Assembly: GCF_021390515.1 (NCBI RefSeq)
Contig: NZ_JAJUXI010000004.1
Span: forward strand, 186,001-250,000
Origin: Dyadobacter sp. CY326
Lineage (GTDB): Bacteria; Bacteroidota; Bacteroidia; Cytophagales; Spirosomataceae
Direction: 5' to 3'
DNA length: 64,000 bases
Shown here: in pieces, positions 43,581 through 52,947 of the stretch
How positions within the stretch are numbered: the stretch's first letter is position 1
How the letters are laid out: every line of letters begins with the position of its first letter
The notes under the pieces: model-generated
Seen by the model: only the letters and a program-made list of their open reading frames with translations
The model's database searches: none
Told to the model about the DNA's origin: nothing
Program-made: the position numbers and the translations under genes

Positions 43581-45293
43581 ATGGCGAATTTTAATATTGA
43601 CAGTAAAAAAGCCCGCACATATGATGCCATCGTTATTGGCTCAGGAATCAGCGGCGGCTGGTCGGCAAAGGAGCTGACCGAAAAAGGTTTGAAGACACTC
43701 GTGCTGGAGCGCGGTCGTGACGTGCAGCACATTAAGGATTATCCGACGACCAACATGATGCCATGGGAGTTTGAGCACCGCGAACGCCTTCCGAAGGAAA
43801 TCACGGACGCCAATCCGATTGCAAGCCGTTGTTATAATTTCAAAGAGTCTTCGGCACATTTCTTCGCAAAGGACAATGAGCATCCCTATGTTCAGGAAAA
43901 GCCGTTTGACTGGATCCGCGGTTATCAGGTTGGAGGAAAATCCTTGCTTTGGGCGCGCCAGACGCAGCGTTGGAGCAAATATGATTTCGAAGGTCCGGCG
44001 CGTGACAAGTTCGCGGTAGAATGGCCGATCGGTTATGACGACATCGCGCCCTGGTATAGCCACGTGGAGAAATTTGCGGGCATAACCGGAAACAAAGACG
44101 GCATAGACACATTGCCGGACGGCGAATTCCTTGCACCGCATGAGCTTAATTGTGTGGAGAAATATTTCAAGGAATCTGTTTCCAAACAATACAAAGATCG
44201 CCACATGATCATTGGACGTGCTGCGCATATCACTGATCCGCAACAAATTCATTTGGATCAGGGTCGTGCAAAATGTCAGCATCGCACGATTTGTGAACGC
44301 GGCTGTCCGTTTGGCGGCTATTTCAGCAGCAATTCGTCAACAATTCCCTGGGCGATGAAAACCGGCAACATGACATTGCGCCCGCATTCCGTTGTGCATT
44401 CGATTATTTATGATGACAAAAAGCAAAAGGCGAGCGGCGTAAGGGTGATTGACGCCAACACCAAAGAGGTGATGGATTTTTATGCCGATATCATCTTCCT
44501 GAACGCCGCTGCATTAAACAGCAACCTGATCCTGCTAAACTCTATATCAAGCCGTTTTCCGAATGGTCTGGGCAATGACAGTGGTGTTTTGGGTAAATAT
44601 GTGGCTTTCCACAATTACCGCGCGAGCGTTTCCGGCGATTACGAAGGCTTCCTCGATTCTACAACGGACGGAAGGCGCCCCAACAGCGGATATATTCCAA
44701 GATTCCGCAATGTTTACAAACAGGAAACGGATTTTCTGAGAGGTTATGCAGCCGGTTTTGGAGCAAACCGCCAGACTTACAATGACCGAAACGGATTTGG
44801 CGAGGATTTGAAAGCAGGCCTTCTGGAAACAAAATATGGCAATTGGAGCGTAGGATCACACATGATGGGCGAGACCATTCCAAAAGAAAGCAATTACGCG
44901 GCACTGGACAAAACGATGAAGGACCCGTTTGGCATGCCGCAGCTCAAAATTTCCGTTGGTTACGACGACAATGATGAGAAAATGATCAAGGATTACATTG
45001 AGCAAGTAAGTGAAATGTTCGTCAATGCGGGTTTTAAAAATGTGAAATCCAATGACGGACACAGAAATCCGGGCAACGACATTCACGAAATGGGCGGCGT
45101 AAGAATGGGTAAGGACCCGAAAACGTCCATGCTGAATAAATTCAATCAGCTGCATGCGTGTAAAAATGTGTTTGTGACTGATGGCGCGTGCATGACTTCA
45201 ACGTCAACACAGAATCCTTCCCTCACTTATATGGCATTGTCAGCAAGAGCTGTTGATCATGCAGTTAAGGAAATGAAAGCCAAGAATTTGTAA
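43581..45293 (+). CDS. GMC-family oxidoreductase, glucoside 3-dehydrogenase (LacA)-like
   Basis: A 570-residue GMC flavoenzyme. The FAD-binding start is YDAIVIGSGISGGWSAKELTEKG, and GYQVGGKSLLWARQTQRWS follows near residue 118. The Cys-rich stretch CQHRTICERGCPFGGYF near 232 resembles the iron-sulfur cysteine motif of glucoside 3-dehydrogenase. The C-terminal HEMGGVRMG holds the active-site His, and the FAD end is TSTSTQNPSLTYMALSARAVDHA. It has no signal of its own and would be exported with the subunit-3 protein. It probably oxidises a sugar hydroxyl. No cytochrome c subunit gene follows. Confidence 0.87.
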   Translation: MANFNIDSKKARTYDAIVIGSGISGGWSAKELTEKGLKTLVLERGRDVQHIKDYPTTNMMPWEFEHRERLPKEITDANPIASRCYNFKESSAHFFAKDNEHPYVQEKPFDWIRGYQVGGKSLLWARQTQRWSKYDFEGPARDKFAVEWPIGYDDIAPWYSHVEKFAGITGNKDGIDTLPDGEFLAPHELNCVEKYFKESVSKQYKDRHMIIGRAAHITDPQQIHLDQGRAKCQHRTICERGCPFGGYFSSNSSTIPWAMKTGNMTLRPHSVVHSIIYDDKKQKASGVRVIDANTKEVMDFYADIIFLNAAALNSNLILLNSISSRFPNGLGNDSGVLGKYVAFHNYRASVSGDYEGFLDSTTDGRRPNSGYIPRFRNVYKQETDFLRGYAAGFGANRQTYNDRNGFGEDLKAGLLETKYGNWSVGSHMMGETIPKESNYAALDKTMKDPFGMPQLKISVGYDDNDEKMIKDYIEQVSEMFVNAGFKNVKSNDGHRNPGNDIHEMGGVRMGKDPKTSMLNKFNQLHACKNVFVTDGACMTSTSTQNPSLTYMALSARAVDHAVKEMKAKNL

Positions 45294-45313
45294 AAAACAA
45301 ATCATATAATGCG

Positions 45314-45344
45314 AAAACCGCCACCAACCGTGGCGGTTTTTTTT
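45314..45344 (+). terminator. Intrinsic terminator closing PUL B
   Basis: Perfect 11-bp stem (45314-45324 with 45330-45340), 5-nt loop, eight T's. Confidence 0.92.
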
Positions 45345-45458
45345 GTGGCCTGAAACGCCGTATTCATAGCATTTAAAAAAGTTTTAATTTATTTTTAATA
45401 AGACTAAGGGGATTCGAGTACAAAAAAGTCTTTTAATTATTACATAAATAAAGACTCA

Positions 45459-46124
45459 ATGCAGGATCCGTTACTTAACCACGAATCAAAGCGCACAAGC
45501 ACATTTGTGTCTCCTTTACACGAAGGGAAAAGTGTTGCCAGTGAAATCGATTCTGCTACTTTTTTAAAGGCAACATTCGAGCAAAACCCGGGGAAAGGTC
45601 TCGAATTATTGTTCAGGCGTTATTATAATCCGCTTTGCAGTCACGCGGTTCGTTTTGTTTATTCCAAGCAGATTGCCGAAGATCTTGTGAGCGAAGTGTT
45701 TTTCCAGTTTTACCGGACACGCGCTTACGAAAACATCACTTCATCCTACACCAGTTATCTCTTCCGCTCTGTCCGTAACGAATGTTACACGTATATGCGG
45801 CGCGAATTCGGGAAAATGGCGTCTCTGGAAGCGAATGAAGAGAACACCATTTCCACTTACCATCAGCAGCCCGATGCTGAGATCCATTATAACAATCTTT
45901 TCCTGAAAGTGAATGAAGTCATTGCGCGCCTGCCGATGCAATGCCAGAAAGTGTTTCTGCTCAGCCGTTTTGAAAACAAAAAATACCACGAAATCGCTGA
46001 CGAGCTTCATATTTCCCCAAAAACGGTTGAAGTGCACATTTCCAAAGCATTAAAGCACCTTCGATCGGCGCTTCATGGCGAATGGATGATCTCTGTTGCG
46101 CTTACGATCGTGAGTTTTATTTAA
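45459..46124 (+). CDS. ECF RNA polymerase sigma factor (PUL C)
   Basis: A 221-residue ECF factor of a different subgroup from those of PULs A and B. An extra ~35 N-terminal residues precede region 2 (~45-110, LEQ-like LLFRRYYNPLCSHAVRFVYSKQIAEDLVSEVFFQFY). Region 4 lies at ~150-205 (LPMQCQKVFLLSRFENKKYHEIADELHISPKTVEVHISKALKHLR). It ends with a hydrophobic tail (WMISVALTIVSFI). A 7-bp stem (45427-45433 with 45450-45456) sits just before the ATG. It precedes a FecR gene and susC. Confidence 0.9.
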   Translation: MQDPLLNHESKRTSTFVSPLHEGKSVASEIDSATFLKATFEQNPGKGLELLFRRYYNPLCSHAVRFVYSKQIAEDLVSEVFFQFYRTRAYENITSSYTSYLFRSVRNECYTYMRREFGKMASLEANEENTISTYHQQPDAEIHYNNLFLKVNEVIARLPMQCQKVFLLSRFENKKYHEIADELHISPKTVEVHISKALKHLRSALHGEWMISVALTIVSFI

Positions 46125-46175
46125 TCTGACATTCAGCTGCGAGCAGTCCGTGGCCTTCCTTCGAACTCCCATCAT

Positions 46176-47186
46176 ATGAAAACAATTATATCAAAATACA
46201 CGCTATTTGAGTATTTGGCCGGACGGGCCAATCCGCTGGAACGACAGCAGGTGGAAGACTGGATTCTTGATAAAGAAAATACAGAACTATTTAACCAATG
46301 GATCCTCGAATACGAAACAAAATGTCCGCAATTTATCCCGGACCAGGACGCCGCCATTCAAATGTTGCTGCACCGCATCGAGACTGACATTGAGCCAGTT
46401 GCAGATAATTCGAAGTCTCAGAATGAAAATAAGAAGTCCGACTTCTTCTCAACCCGATCCAACAGCTTCTGGCTTATTGCGGCCTCGGTAATGTTTCTGG
46501 TGAGTTGCGGCTGGTGGTTTCGCGAACCGCTGCAATACAAAACCTATCAAACCGCTTACGGGCAAACAACCGACGTATACTTGGAAGACGGCAGCAAAGT
46601 TGCGCTGAATTCGAATTCAAAATTAAGAATCCCTAGATTCGGCTTTGACGATCATGTGAGAAATGTGGTTTTGGAAGGTGAAGCCGAGTTTTCAGTAAGC
46701 CACACCATTGACCATAAGCGATTTGTGGTAAAAACATCAGAACAATTTCAGGTTGAAGTGCTGGGAACAACATTCTCCGTTTTCGCCCGTCCGAGAGGAA
46801 CCAAGGTTGCGTTGAAAAGCGGCAGCGTCCGCATTGATTATTCCCAAAACAATGAGCGTAAGGAAATGATGATGGAGCCCGGCGATTTGGCCGTGTTGGA
46901 TTTTACAGGCGGAGTGAAACTGGCTAAGAAGCAGGACACCAGCACATTCGCAACGTGGAAGGAGAAGCGTTACGTCTTCAACGCGACATCCATAGGGGAG
47001 ATTGCCGCGATGATCAGTGAAAATTTTGGACAGCGCGTGGTGCTTTCGGATCCCGAAATGGCACAGCGGACGATTACGGGGAATTTCAAAACGAAAAATG
47101 CGGACGAACTTTTAAAGACGATCTCAGAAGTTCTCGACATGAAAGTCGAGCAAAATGGCAATACAATCCTATTAATGAATCACTAA
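46176..47186 (+). CDS. FecR-family anti-sigma factor (PUL C)
   Basis: A 336-residue regulator, shorter than those of PULs A and B: cytoplasmic part (~1-95), membrane helix (~97-115, FWLIAASVMFLVSCGWWF), FecR domain (~125-220, AYGQTTDVYLEDGSKVALN) and DUF4974 domain (~260-334). It ends only 18 bp before the preferred susC start, so there is no leader for an antisense RNA and the whole set is likely one transcript. Confidence 0.92.
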   Translation: MKTIISKYTLFEYLAGRANPLERQQVEDWILDKENTELFNQWILEYETKCPQFIPDQDAAIQMLLHRIETDIEPVADNSKSQNENKKSDFFSTRSNSFWLIAASVMFLVSCGWWFREPLQYKTYQTAYGQTTDVYLEDGSKVALNSNSKLRIPRFGFDDHVRNVVLEGEAEFSVSHTIDHKRFVVKTSEQFQVEVLGTTFSVFARPRGTKVALKSGSVRIDYSQNNERKEMMMEPGDLAVLDFTGGVKLAKKQDTSTFATWKEKRYVFNATSIGEIAAMISENFGQRVVLSDPEMAQRTITGNFKTKNADELLKTISEVLDMKVEQNGNTILLMNH

Positions 47187-47204
47187 TACCTAAATCAATT
47201 GACT

Positions 47205-50200
47205 ATGAATTTACAGCTATCAGCTAAGCAATGGGCAGCGATCGGGATTGTGCTGATGACGCAATCCTCGCTGGTTGCGCACTCCCAGGTTATTGCATTC
47301 GCTTCAATGCCAGCTAAGCAGCACAATGCTGTCGGCCAGGAAGTGAAGTTGAAAAATGTGCTGCTTGAAATGCAGAAATATTACGGTGTAGAGATCATTT
47401 TCGAAGATCGTCTGGTCAGATCGGTGAATGTTGCTTCCAGCACGCTGGATCTGAATCAGCCGCTTGAAAAAAATCTGGGATTGTTGCTTCAGCAAAATGG
47501 ATTGACTTATAAAAAAACCAGGAAAAACACTTTTGTAATCACGGAAAATAAATCAAAAGAAGCTGCTCCCGTTAAAGACGACAAGAAGGACACAGCTCAA
47601 TTGCTTGACCAAACTACAATTAGTGAGACCATTGTATTGCCTACAAATGTCCAGCAAGTTGCGGTCGACAGGACGATCAAGGGGAAAGTTGCCGATGAGT
47701 CGGGAGCCGGACTACCTGGTGTTAGTGTTGTTTTAAAAGGCACGCAGCGCGGAACTTCGACAGGATCGGGCGGAGAATTTACATTGGATATTCCCGAAGC
47801 CGGCCAAAATGTGCTTGTGCTCAGTTTTGTGGGTTACAAATCTCAGGAAGTCACGGTTGGCAATCAGTCCGAAGTTTCCATCGCTATGGCCCCGGACGAA
47901 AATGCATTGGATGAGATTGTGGTTGTGGGTTATGGTTCGGTGCGTAAGACCGACCTTACCGGCGCGGTTGGAACCATAAAAGGCGACGTTTTGCAGGAGC
48001 GTCCTGCTTCGTCATTGAATCAAGGACTTTCGGGTCGCATTGCAGGTGTGAATGTGTCTTCCAACTCCGGTCGTCCGGGTGGTCGTGCTAACATTCGTAT
48101 TCGCGGAGCGAGCTCCATTTCAGTTTCAAATAATCCGCTTTATGTAATCGACGGCGTGATCCTGAATGCAGTGGAGCTCGGAAACGGAAGCACGCCGATT
48201 GATTATTTAAACCCAAATGACATTGCATCGATTGAAGTGCTCAAAGACGCATCTTCAACTGCGATCTACGGAGCGCGTGGCGCGAATGGTGTTATTTTGG
48301 TAACGACAAAGCGTGGCACATCCGGCGGTGGGAAAGTTACTTATGACACTGATTTCAGCGTCGGCGTGGTTCCGAAAAAGCTTCCTGTTTTGAATTCCAA
48401 GGAGTTTTTAGCCGTTGAAGAAACGATTTATGCCAATGCAGCAAAATACGATCCGGTGGGCTGGGCAACCGGCACAAAATACACAGATCCTAAGTTGAAA
48501 CGGACCAATCCATTGCTTTTTGATTCCAATGGCAATCCCTTATATGACACCGACTGGCAGGATGAAACATTCCAAAAAGCATTCACGCAAAATCACCAGC
48601 TTGGATTAACTGGTGGCAGTGAAAAGGGCAGTTACGGTGCATTTTTAAATTATCGTAATGAAAACGGGATTGCGCGCGAATCGTGGCAAAAAAGATTTGC
48701 CGGTCGTTTTGTGTTTGATAGCCAGGTCAAAAGCTGGCTGAAAGTTGGAGGAACATTGGGTTACACCGATCAGAACGAAAAGCAAATTGACCAGCTTGGT
48801 GGCGGCGGGATTACAGCTATGCGCCAGGTTTTGGAAGCTTTACCAATCATTCCCGTCAAATATCCCGACGGCAAATGGGCCAGCAACCGTGATTATCCGG
48901 GAATGGAAGGTGGCGACAGCCCGCTTAGGGTTGTGGCGGAACGCCTTTATTATCTCAGAACGCAGACCATGCTCGGAAATATGTACGCCACCATCAGACT
49001 TGCTGATGGCCTGGATTTTCGCTCAACAGTGGGAACGAACGTGATCAATCAGCGGGAAGATTACTTTGCAGCGGCTGGATTGCAATACATTTCAAACAAC
49101 GGTGACGCCTCGGTCACCAGCAGAAGATTCAACTCTTGGCAGTTTGAAAATTATCTGACTTACATAAAGGAGTTTGGCAAAATACATTCTATCAATGCAA
49201 TGCTCGGTTTGTCGTGGCAGCATGTGGATCGTTTTGATGATGCGGCCAGAAGCCAGAATTTCACGGACACTTACTTTCAGTTCAACAACCTTGGGGCGGG
49301 CGCAACTGCACTTGCACCATCATCCAGCGCATCCGCTTATGGACTAAATTCTTACTTCGCAAGGCTTAATTACAGCTTGCTGGACAAATATCTGGTGACA
49401 TTTACGGGCCGGATCGACGGATCGTCCAAGTTTGGGGATGCCAACCGTTATGCATTTTTCCCGTCCGCGGCGGTTGCATGGCGCGTAAGTGAGGAAGAGT
49501 TTCTGAAAAATGTGCCGGCAATTTCAAACCTGAAAATCAGGGCAAGTTATGGAGCGACAGGAAACTCGGAGATTCCTGCTTACCGCGCACTCGCGGGAAT
49601 GTTGAGCTATGACGTCATTTTTGGTGGCGTTCGTAATATTGGAACGGGTGTGGGACGTATGTCAAACGCCAATTTGCAATGGGAAAAAACGCAGCAAGTC
49701 GATTTTGGGATTGAGTTAGGTCTGTTCTCAAACAGGCTGAGCTTTGAACTCGATTTGTACAGAAGAAAAGTGAATGAGATGTTGCTCGATGCGCCTTTGC
49801 CGCTTAGCAGTGGTTACGGAAGCATTTTCACAAACATTGGCAGCATGGAAAACAAAGGAGTTGAATTTGCAGTGAATTCGACCAACATTAAGGCCGGAGA
49901 TTTTTCATGGAGCACAACTTTCAATATTTCTGTAAACAAAAACAAGGTGCTTGCGCTGTCTGGCGGGAGTGACATTTTCTCCGGAAACACCATTGTCAGA
50001 GTAGGAGAGCCCGTAGGTTCATTTTTCGGTCGTGTTCACGAAGGAACTTGGTCAACAGCGGAAGCTGAGCAGGCAAAAAAATACAATATGCTGCCTGGTG
50101 ACGTAAAATACAAAGACCTGAACAACGACGGAACGATTAATGATAATGACCGGGACATCATTGGAAAAGGGATTCCGGACGGTTTTGGAACATTCCTGAA

Positions 50201-50672
50201 CACATTCCAATACAAAGCCTGGTCATTGACGGTGGATTTGCAATACATGTATGGCAACGATGTGCTCGATAGGAGCATTCACTCTGCGGAAGACAGACAA
50301 GGCATTGCCAACAGTTATAAAACTGTGCTGAATGCGTGGACAGAAACCAACCAAAACACGCCCATCGCGCAGATTCGCCCGATCAATGCATATTATACGA
50401 CGAACAATGACAGCCACAAAGTTACGGACGCATCATTCATTCGTGGGCGGAACTTGCTGCTTGCCTATGCATTCCCTGCTTCGACAGTGGCCAAGCTGAA
50501 ACTGGATCGCCTGCGTGTTTACGGATCGGTTCAAAACTTCTTTGTAACAACCAAATACAAGGGTTATGACCCCGAAGTTTCCAATTCCGGCTCACCGTTC
50601 GACCAGGGATTTGGATTGTACGATTATCCGAAGCCAAGAGTGTTTATGCTCGGTTTGAACATTGGTTTATAA
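47205..50672 (+). CDS. SusC/RagA-family TonB-linked outer-membrane transporter (PUL C)
   Basis: A 1155-residue SusC-type receptor with a short signal region (~1-33, ending VAHSQ), STN domain (~45-110), a ~50-residue linker, carboxypeptidase-regulatory-like domain (~155-230, GLPGVSVVLKGTQRGTSTG), plug (~240-350, VVVGYGSVRKTDLTGAVGTI) and barrel. The frame opens two codons upstream with TTG (47199); ATG 47205 is preferred. It is followed by its SusD partner 29 bp downstream and by no enzyme gene. Confidence 0.95.
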   Translation: MNLQLSAKQWAAIGIVLMTQSSLVAHSQVIAFASMPAKQHNAVGQEVKLKNVLLEMQKYYGVEIIFEDRLVRSVNVASSTLDLNQPLEKNLGLLLQQNGLTYKKTRKNTFVITENKSKEAAPVKDDKKDTAQLLDQTTISETIVLPTNVQQVAVDRTIKGKVADESGAGLPGVSVVLKGTQRGTSTGSGGEFTLDIPEAGQNVLVLSFVGYKSQEVTVGNQSEVSIAMAPDENALDEIVVVGYGSVRKTDLTGAVGTIKGDVLQERPASSLNQGLSGRIAGVNVSSNSGRPGGRANIRIRGASSISVSNNPLYVIDGVILNAVELGNGSTPIDYLNPNDIASIEVLKDASSTAIYGARGANGVILVTTKRGTSGGGKVTYDTDFSVGVVPKKLPVLNSKEFLAVEETIYANAAKYDPVGWATGTKYTDPKLKRTNPLLFDSNGNPLYDTDWQDETFQKAFTQNHQLGLTGGSEKGSYGAFLNYRNENGIARESWQKRFAGRFVFDSQVKSWLKVGGTLGYTDQNEKQIDQLGGGGITAMRQVLEALPIIPVKYPDGKWASNRDYPGMEGGDSPLRVVAERLYYLRTQTMLGNMYATIRLADGLDFRSTVGTNVINQREDYFAAAGLQYISNNGDASVTSRRFNSWQFENYLTYIKEFGKIHSINAMLGLSWQHVDRFDDAARSQNFTDTYFQFNNLGAGATALAPSSSASAYGLNSYFARLNYSLLDKYLVTFTGRIDGSSKFGDANRYAFFPSAAVAWRVSEEEFLKNVPAISNLKIRASYGATGNSEIPAYRALAGMLSYDVIFGGVRNIGTGVGRMSNANLQWEKTQQVDFGIELGLFSNRLSFELDLYRRKVNEMLLDAPLPLSSGYGSIFTNIGSMENKGVEFAVNSTNIKAGDFSWSTTFNISVNKNKVLALSGGSDIFSGNTIVRVGEPVGSFFGRVHEGTWSTAEAEQAKKYNMLPGDVKYKDLNNDGTINDNDRDIIGKGIPDGFGTFLNTFQYKAWSLTVDLQYMYGNDVLDRSIHSAEDRQGIANSYKTVLNAWTETNQNTPIAQIRPINAYYTTNNDSHKVTDASFIRGRNLLLAYAFPASTVAKLKLDRLRVYGSVQNFFVTTKYKGYDPEVSNSGSPFDQGFGLYDYPKPRVFMLGLNIGL

Positions 50673-50701
50673 CATCATTACAGACTCTTACTTGAAGGAA
50701 A

Positions 50702-52207
50702 ATGAATAAATTATCAAAAAGAATCGGCTTGCTCACAACATTTTTGAGCATTTTTTGGGCAACGGGTTGCAGTGACTTTCTGGACGAAGCCGACCCGAGT
50801 AATTTCACTGTGGAAAATTATTTCACGCAGCCTGCACACGGCAGGAGCTCCGTTAATGCAATTTATGCGCCCATGCGCGATCCGCTGGGCAGTGGATTTG
50901 GCGGAGGAGCCTGGATGATGACGGAATTTGCAACGGGCTTGGCCGCGACGGATCTGGGGCAGGCTGTTAACAGTTATTTTGTCAAAGATTTGCGAAATAC
51001 ATCTGACAACGGTTACGGGCAAACTTACTGGGCGTCTTATTACAGAGGCATTGCCAATGCGAACCTTTCCATCGCCAAAGTGCCGACGATTCCTGCGATG
51101 AATGCGGATGAAGTTAAGAAGCTGCTGGGAGAAGCATATTTTCTGAGAGCCTGGTATTATTTCAATTTGGTTCGCTTGTTTGGCAACATTCCTTTGGTAA
51201 CTGAGCCCGTTGATCTTGAATCCGAGCAATTGAAACCAGCAGCTTCCACGATTGACGAAGTTTATAATCTGATTGTGGCTGACTTGAAGTTGGCGGAGGA
51301 ATCAGGTTTGCCCTGGACCGACCCAAGCGGAAAGGTGAATATGGGTGCGATTAAGTCATTGCTTTCCCAGGTTTATCTCACAATGGCTGGATTCCCTTTG
51401 CAAAAGGGCGCAACGCATTTTGATCTGGCTGCCAAAAAAGCGCAGGAAGTGATTGATTCAAAACAATTCAAACTTTTCACCAGCTACAATGACTTGCACG
51501 ATCCGAATAAAAAGAACATTGACGAAAATATCTTCATGATTCAGTTCCGGACGCAGCTTCTTCCTTCAAACTGGCAGGTTTCTATCATTCCTTACAACAA
51601 AAATATTTCCCAATATTCCGATGAAACGGGCGGGATTTATTCAACTGCGGATTTTGTAAAATCATACGATCCAGCGGATCTGCGCATTAAGGAAAAACAG
51701 TTTTTCTTCACAAAATTCACCAACGAAGCTGACCGCAACAAAGAAGTGGATTTGGGCGGATATTTCATTTATAAGCACTTTGACAACATTGCTCAAACCA
51801 GCACGGGCAATAGCGATTTGAATTGGCCCGTGATCCGTTATGCCGACGTTTTGTTGACCTATGCAGAAGCGGCCAATGAAGTGAGCGGCCCTTCAGCTAA
51901 GGTGCTTGACGCGGTCAATGCTGTCAGAACAAGGGCTCAATTGCCAGCATTGGCAGGTTTGGCCAAGGACAAATTGCGTGAAGCGATCTGGAAGGAACGC
52001 TGGTATGAGCTCTGCTTCGAAAACATCACGTGGTTTGATATGGTGAGATTGCGCAAAGCATTCAATGTTAAAACCAAAACTTTCGAAAATTACGTGGGCC
52101 ACAAATTCACATACGGACCGACCGTAACGGAGCGCGAATTACTGTTCCCGATCCCCACTTCCGAGATCAGAAATAACACGAGCCTGCGTCAAAACAACGG
52201 ATATTAA
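50702..52207 (+). CDS. SusD/RagB-family outer-membrane lipoprotein (PUL C)
   Basis: A 501-residue lipoprotein, lipobox WATGC (Cys23). It has the SusD helices (AYFLRAWYYFNLVRLFGNIPL near 142) and the C-terminal signature AIWKERWYELCFENITWFDMVRL near 425. It ends PUL C and is followed by a terminator. With no degradative enzymes nearby, the PUL C pair may take up a substrate cut by enzymes encoded elsewhere. Confidence 0.95.
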   Translation: MNKLSKRIGLLTTFLSIFWATGCSDFLDEADPSNFTVENYFTQPAHGRSSVNAIYAPMRDPLGSGFGGGAWMMTEFATGLAATDLGQAVNSYFVKDLRNTSDNGYGQTYWASYYRGIANANLSIAKVPTIPAMNADEVKKLLGEAYFLRAWYYFNLVRLFGNIPLVTEPVDLESEQLKPAASTIDEVYNLIVADLKLAEESGLPWTDPSGKVNMGAIKSLLSQVYLTMAGFPLQKGATHFDLAAKKAQEVIDSKQFKLFTSYNDLHDPNKKNIDENIFMIQFRTQLLPSNWQVSIIPYNKNISQYSDETGGIYSTADFVKSYDPADLRIKEKQFFFTKFTNEADRNKEVDLGGYFIYKHFDNIAQTSTGNSDLNWPVIRYADVLLTYAEAANEVSGPSAKVLDAVNAVRTRAQLPALAGLAKDKLREAIWKERWYELCFENITWFDMVRLRKAFNVKTKTFENYVGHKFTYGPTVTERELLFPIPTSEIRNNTSLRQNNGY

Positions 52208-52266
52208 GGTTAGTCGTACACATTACATTGTAGGTTAATGATTAAACTTTCGGGTTTAATAGCATT

Positions 52267-52303
52267 TAGGTCGCTGAATTTTTCGGCGGCCTATTTTATT
52301 TTA
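52267..52303 (+). terminator. Terminator of PUL C
   Basis: 12-bp stem (52267-52278 with 52282-52293) with two G-U pairs when read on the plus strand, loop TTT, followed by TTTTATTTTA. The G-U pairs support plus-strand use. Confidence 0.7.
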
Positions 52304-52380
52304 GAGGGTTTTGCAAAGCTGGGAAACGCTGCTGGCATTAATTTTTGAGAGCTTGGGCTTCATCAACAATTTGTTACGAT

Positions 52381-52881
52381 ATGAAAAAGACAGTGAGTGT
52401 GATTTTTGCAAATGTTGCCATTGCAATGGGTGCATTGTGTATCAGTTGTAATTCAAAAACAGACACGGACAGAAAAAAACTTGCAAACGCAGAGGAAAAA
52501 GCATTGGAAACGGCTGACGAAGCCAGTCAAAAGATAGCCAGCAACTCGGACACGACCGAAATAGCGGATGTGAAGGAAGACTTGCTGCAAGTGAATAATG
52601 ATTTAAACGAAAAACAGCGCGCCTATTTGAAATCGTTAAAAGAGGAGGAAGCCAAGCTGAAAGAGCGCGTTACCGAGCTGGACGACAAAATACAGACTGC
52701 TGACGGGGACGCCAAGAAACGTTTAATGTCAAAGAAAAACAAGGTTACTCAGGAAAGAGGTTTGTTGCAAGCCAACATTCTCGAAATGGCCAAACCGATG
52801 GAGGACAAGCGCCTTGAAACCGCTCAAAAAGAAATTCAGCAACGCATTGTTGCGATTAACAAGGAGTTGAGTTCGGAATAG
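52381..52881 (+). CDS. Small coiled-coil lipoprotein
   Basis: A 166-residue protein. The signal peptide has a lipobox-like CISC (Cys23); the mature part is almost wholly charged and helical, with heptad-like stretches (ADVKEDLLQVNNDLNEKQRA, EEAKLKERVTELDDKI) that predict a coiled coil. No family recognised. It may be a periplasmic structural or envelope-stress protein. The frame opens at 52345, but ATG 52381 gives the signal peptide. It is a single gene ending at a bidirectional terminator. Confidence 0.75.
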   Translation: MKKTVSVIFANVAIAMGALCISCNSKTDTDRKKLANAEEKALETADEASQKIASNSDTTEIADVKEDLLQVNNDLNEKQRAYLKSLKEEEAKLKERVTELDDKIQTADGDAKKRLMSKKNKVTQERGLLQANILEMAKPMEDKRLETAQKEIQQRIVAINKELSSE

Positions 52882-52891
52882 GAAACGTATG

Positions 52892-52931
52892 AAAAAGGGA
52901 ATGGCCGACATTTGCCGGCCATTCCCTTTTC
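52892..52931. terminator. Bidirectional terminator
   Basis: Perfect 15-bp stem (52893-52907 with 52916-52930), 8-nt loop, A's on the left and T's on the right. It separates the coiled-coil lipoprotein gene from the convergent xylose isomerase gene. Confidence 0.9.
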
Positions 52932-52947
52932 AAGACATTAAGCTTTA

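Noticed and set aside
43641..44282. 213-residue antisense open frame in the GMC oxidoreductase gene
   Set aside because: It lies wholly inside a well-supported gene, has no recognisable motif, and is a by-product of codon use on the other strand.
45427..45456. 7-bp inverted repeat before the PUL C sigma gene as a regulatory switch
   Set aside because: The stem is short and AT-rich with a 16-nt loop; it is within what chance would give.
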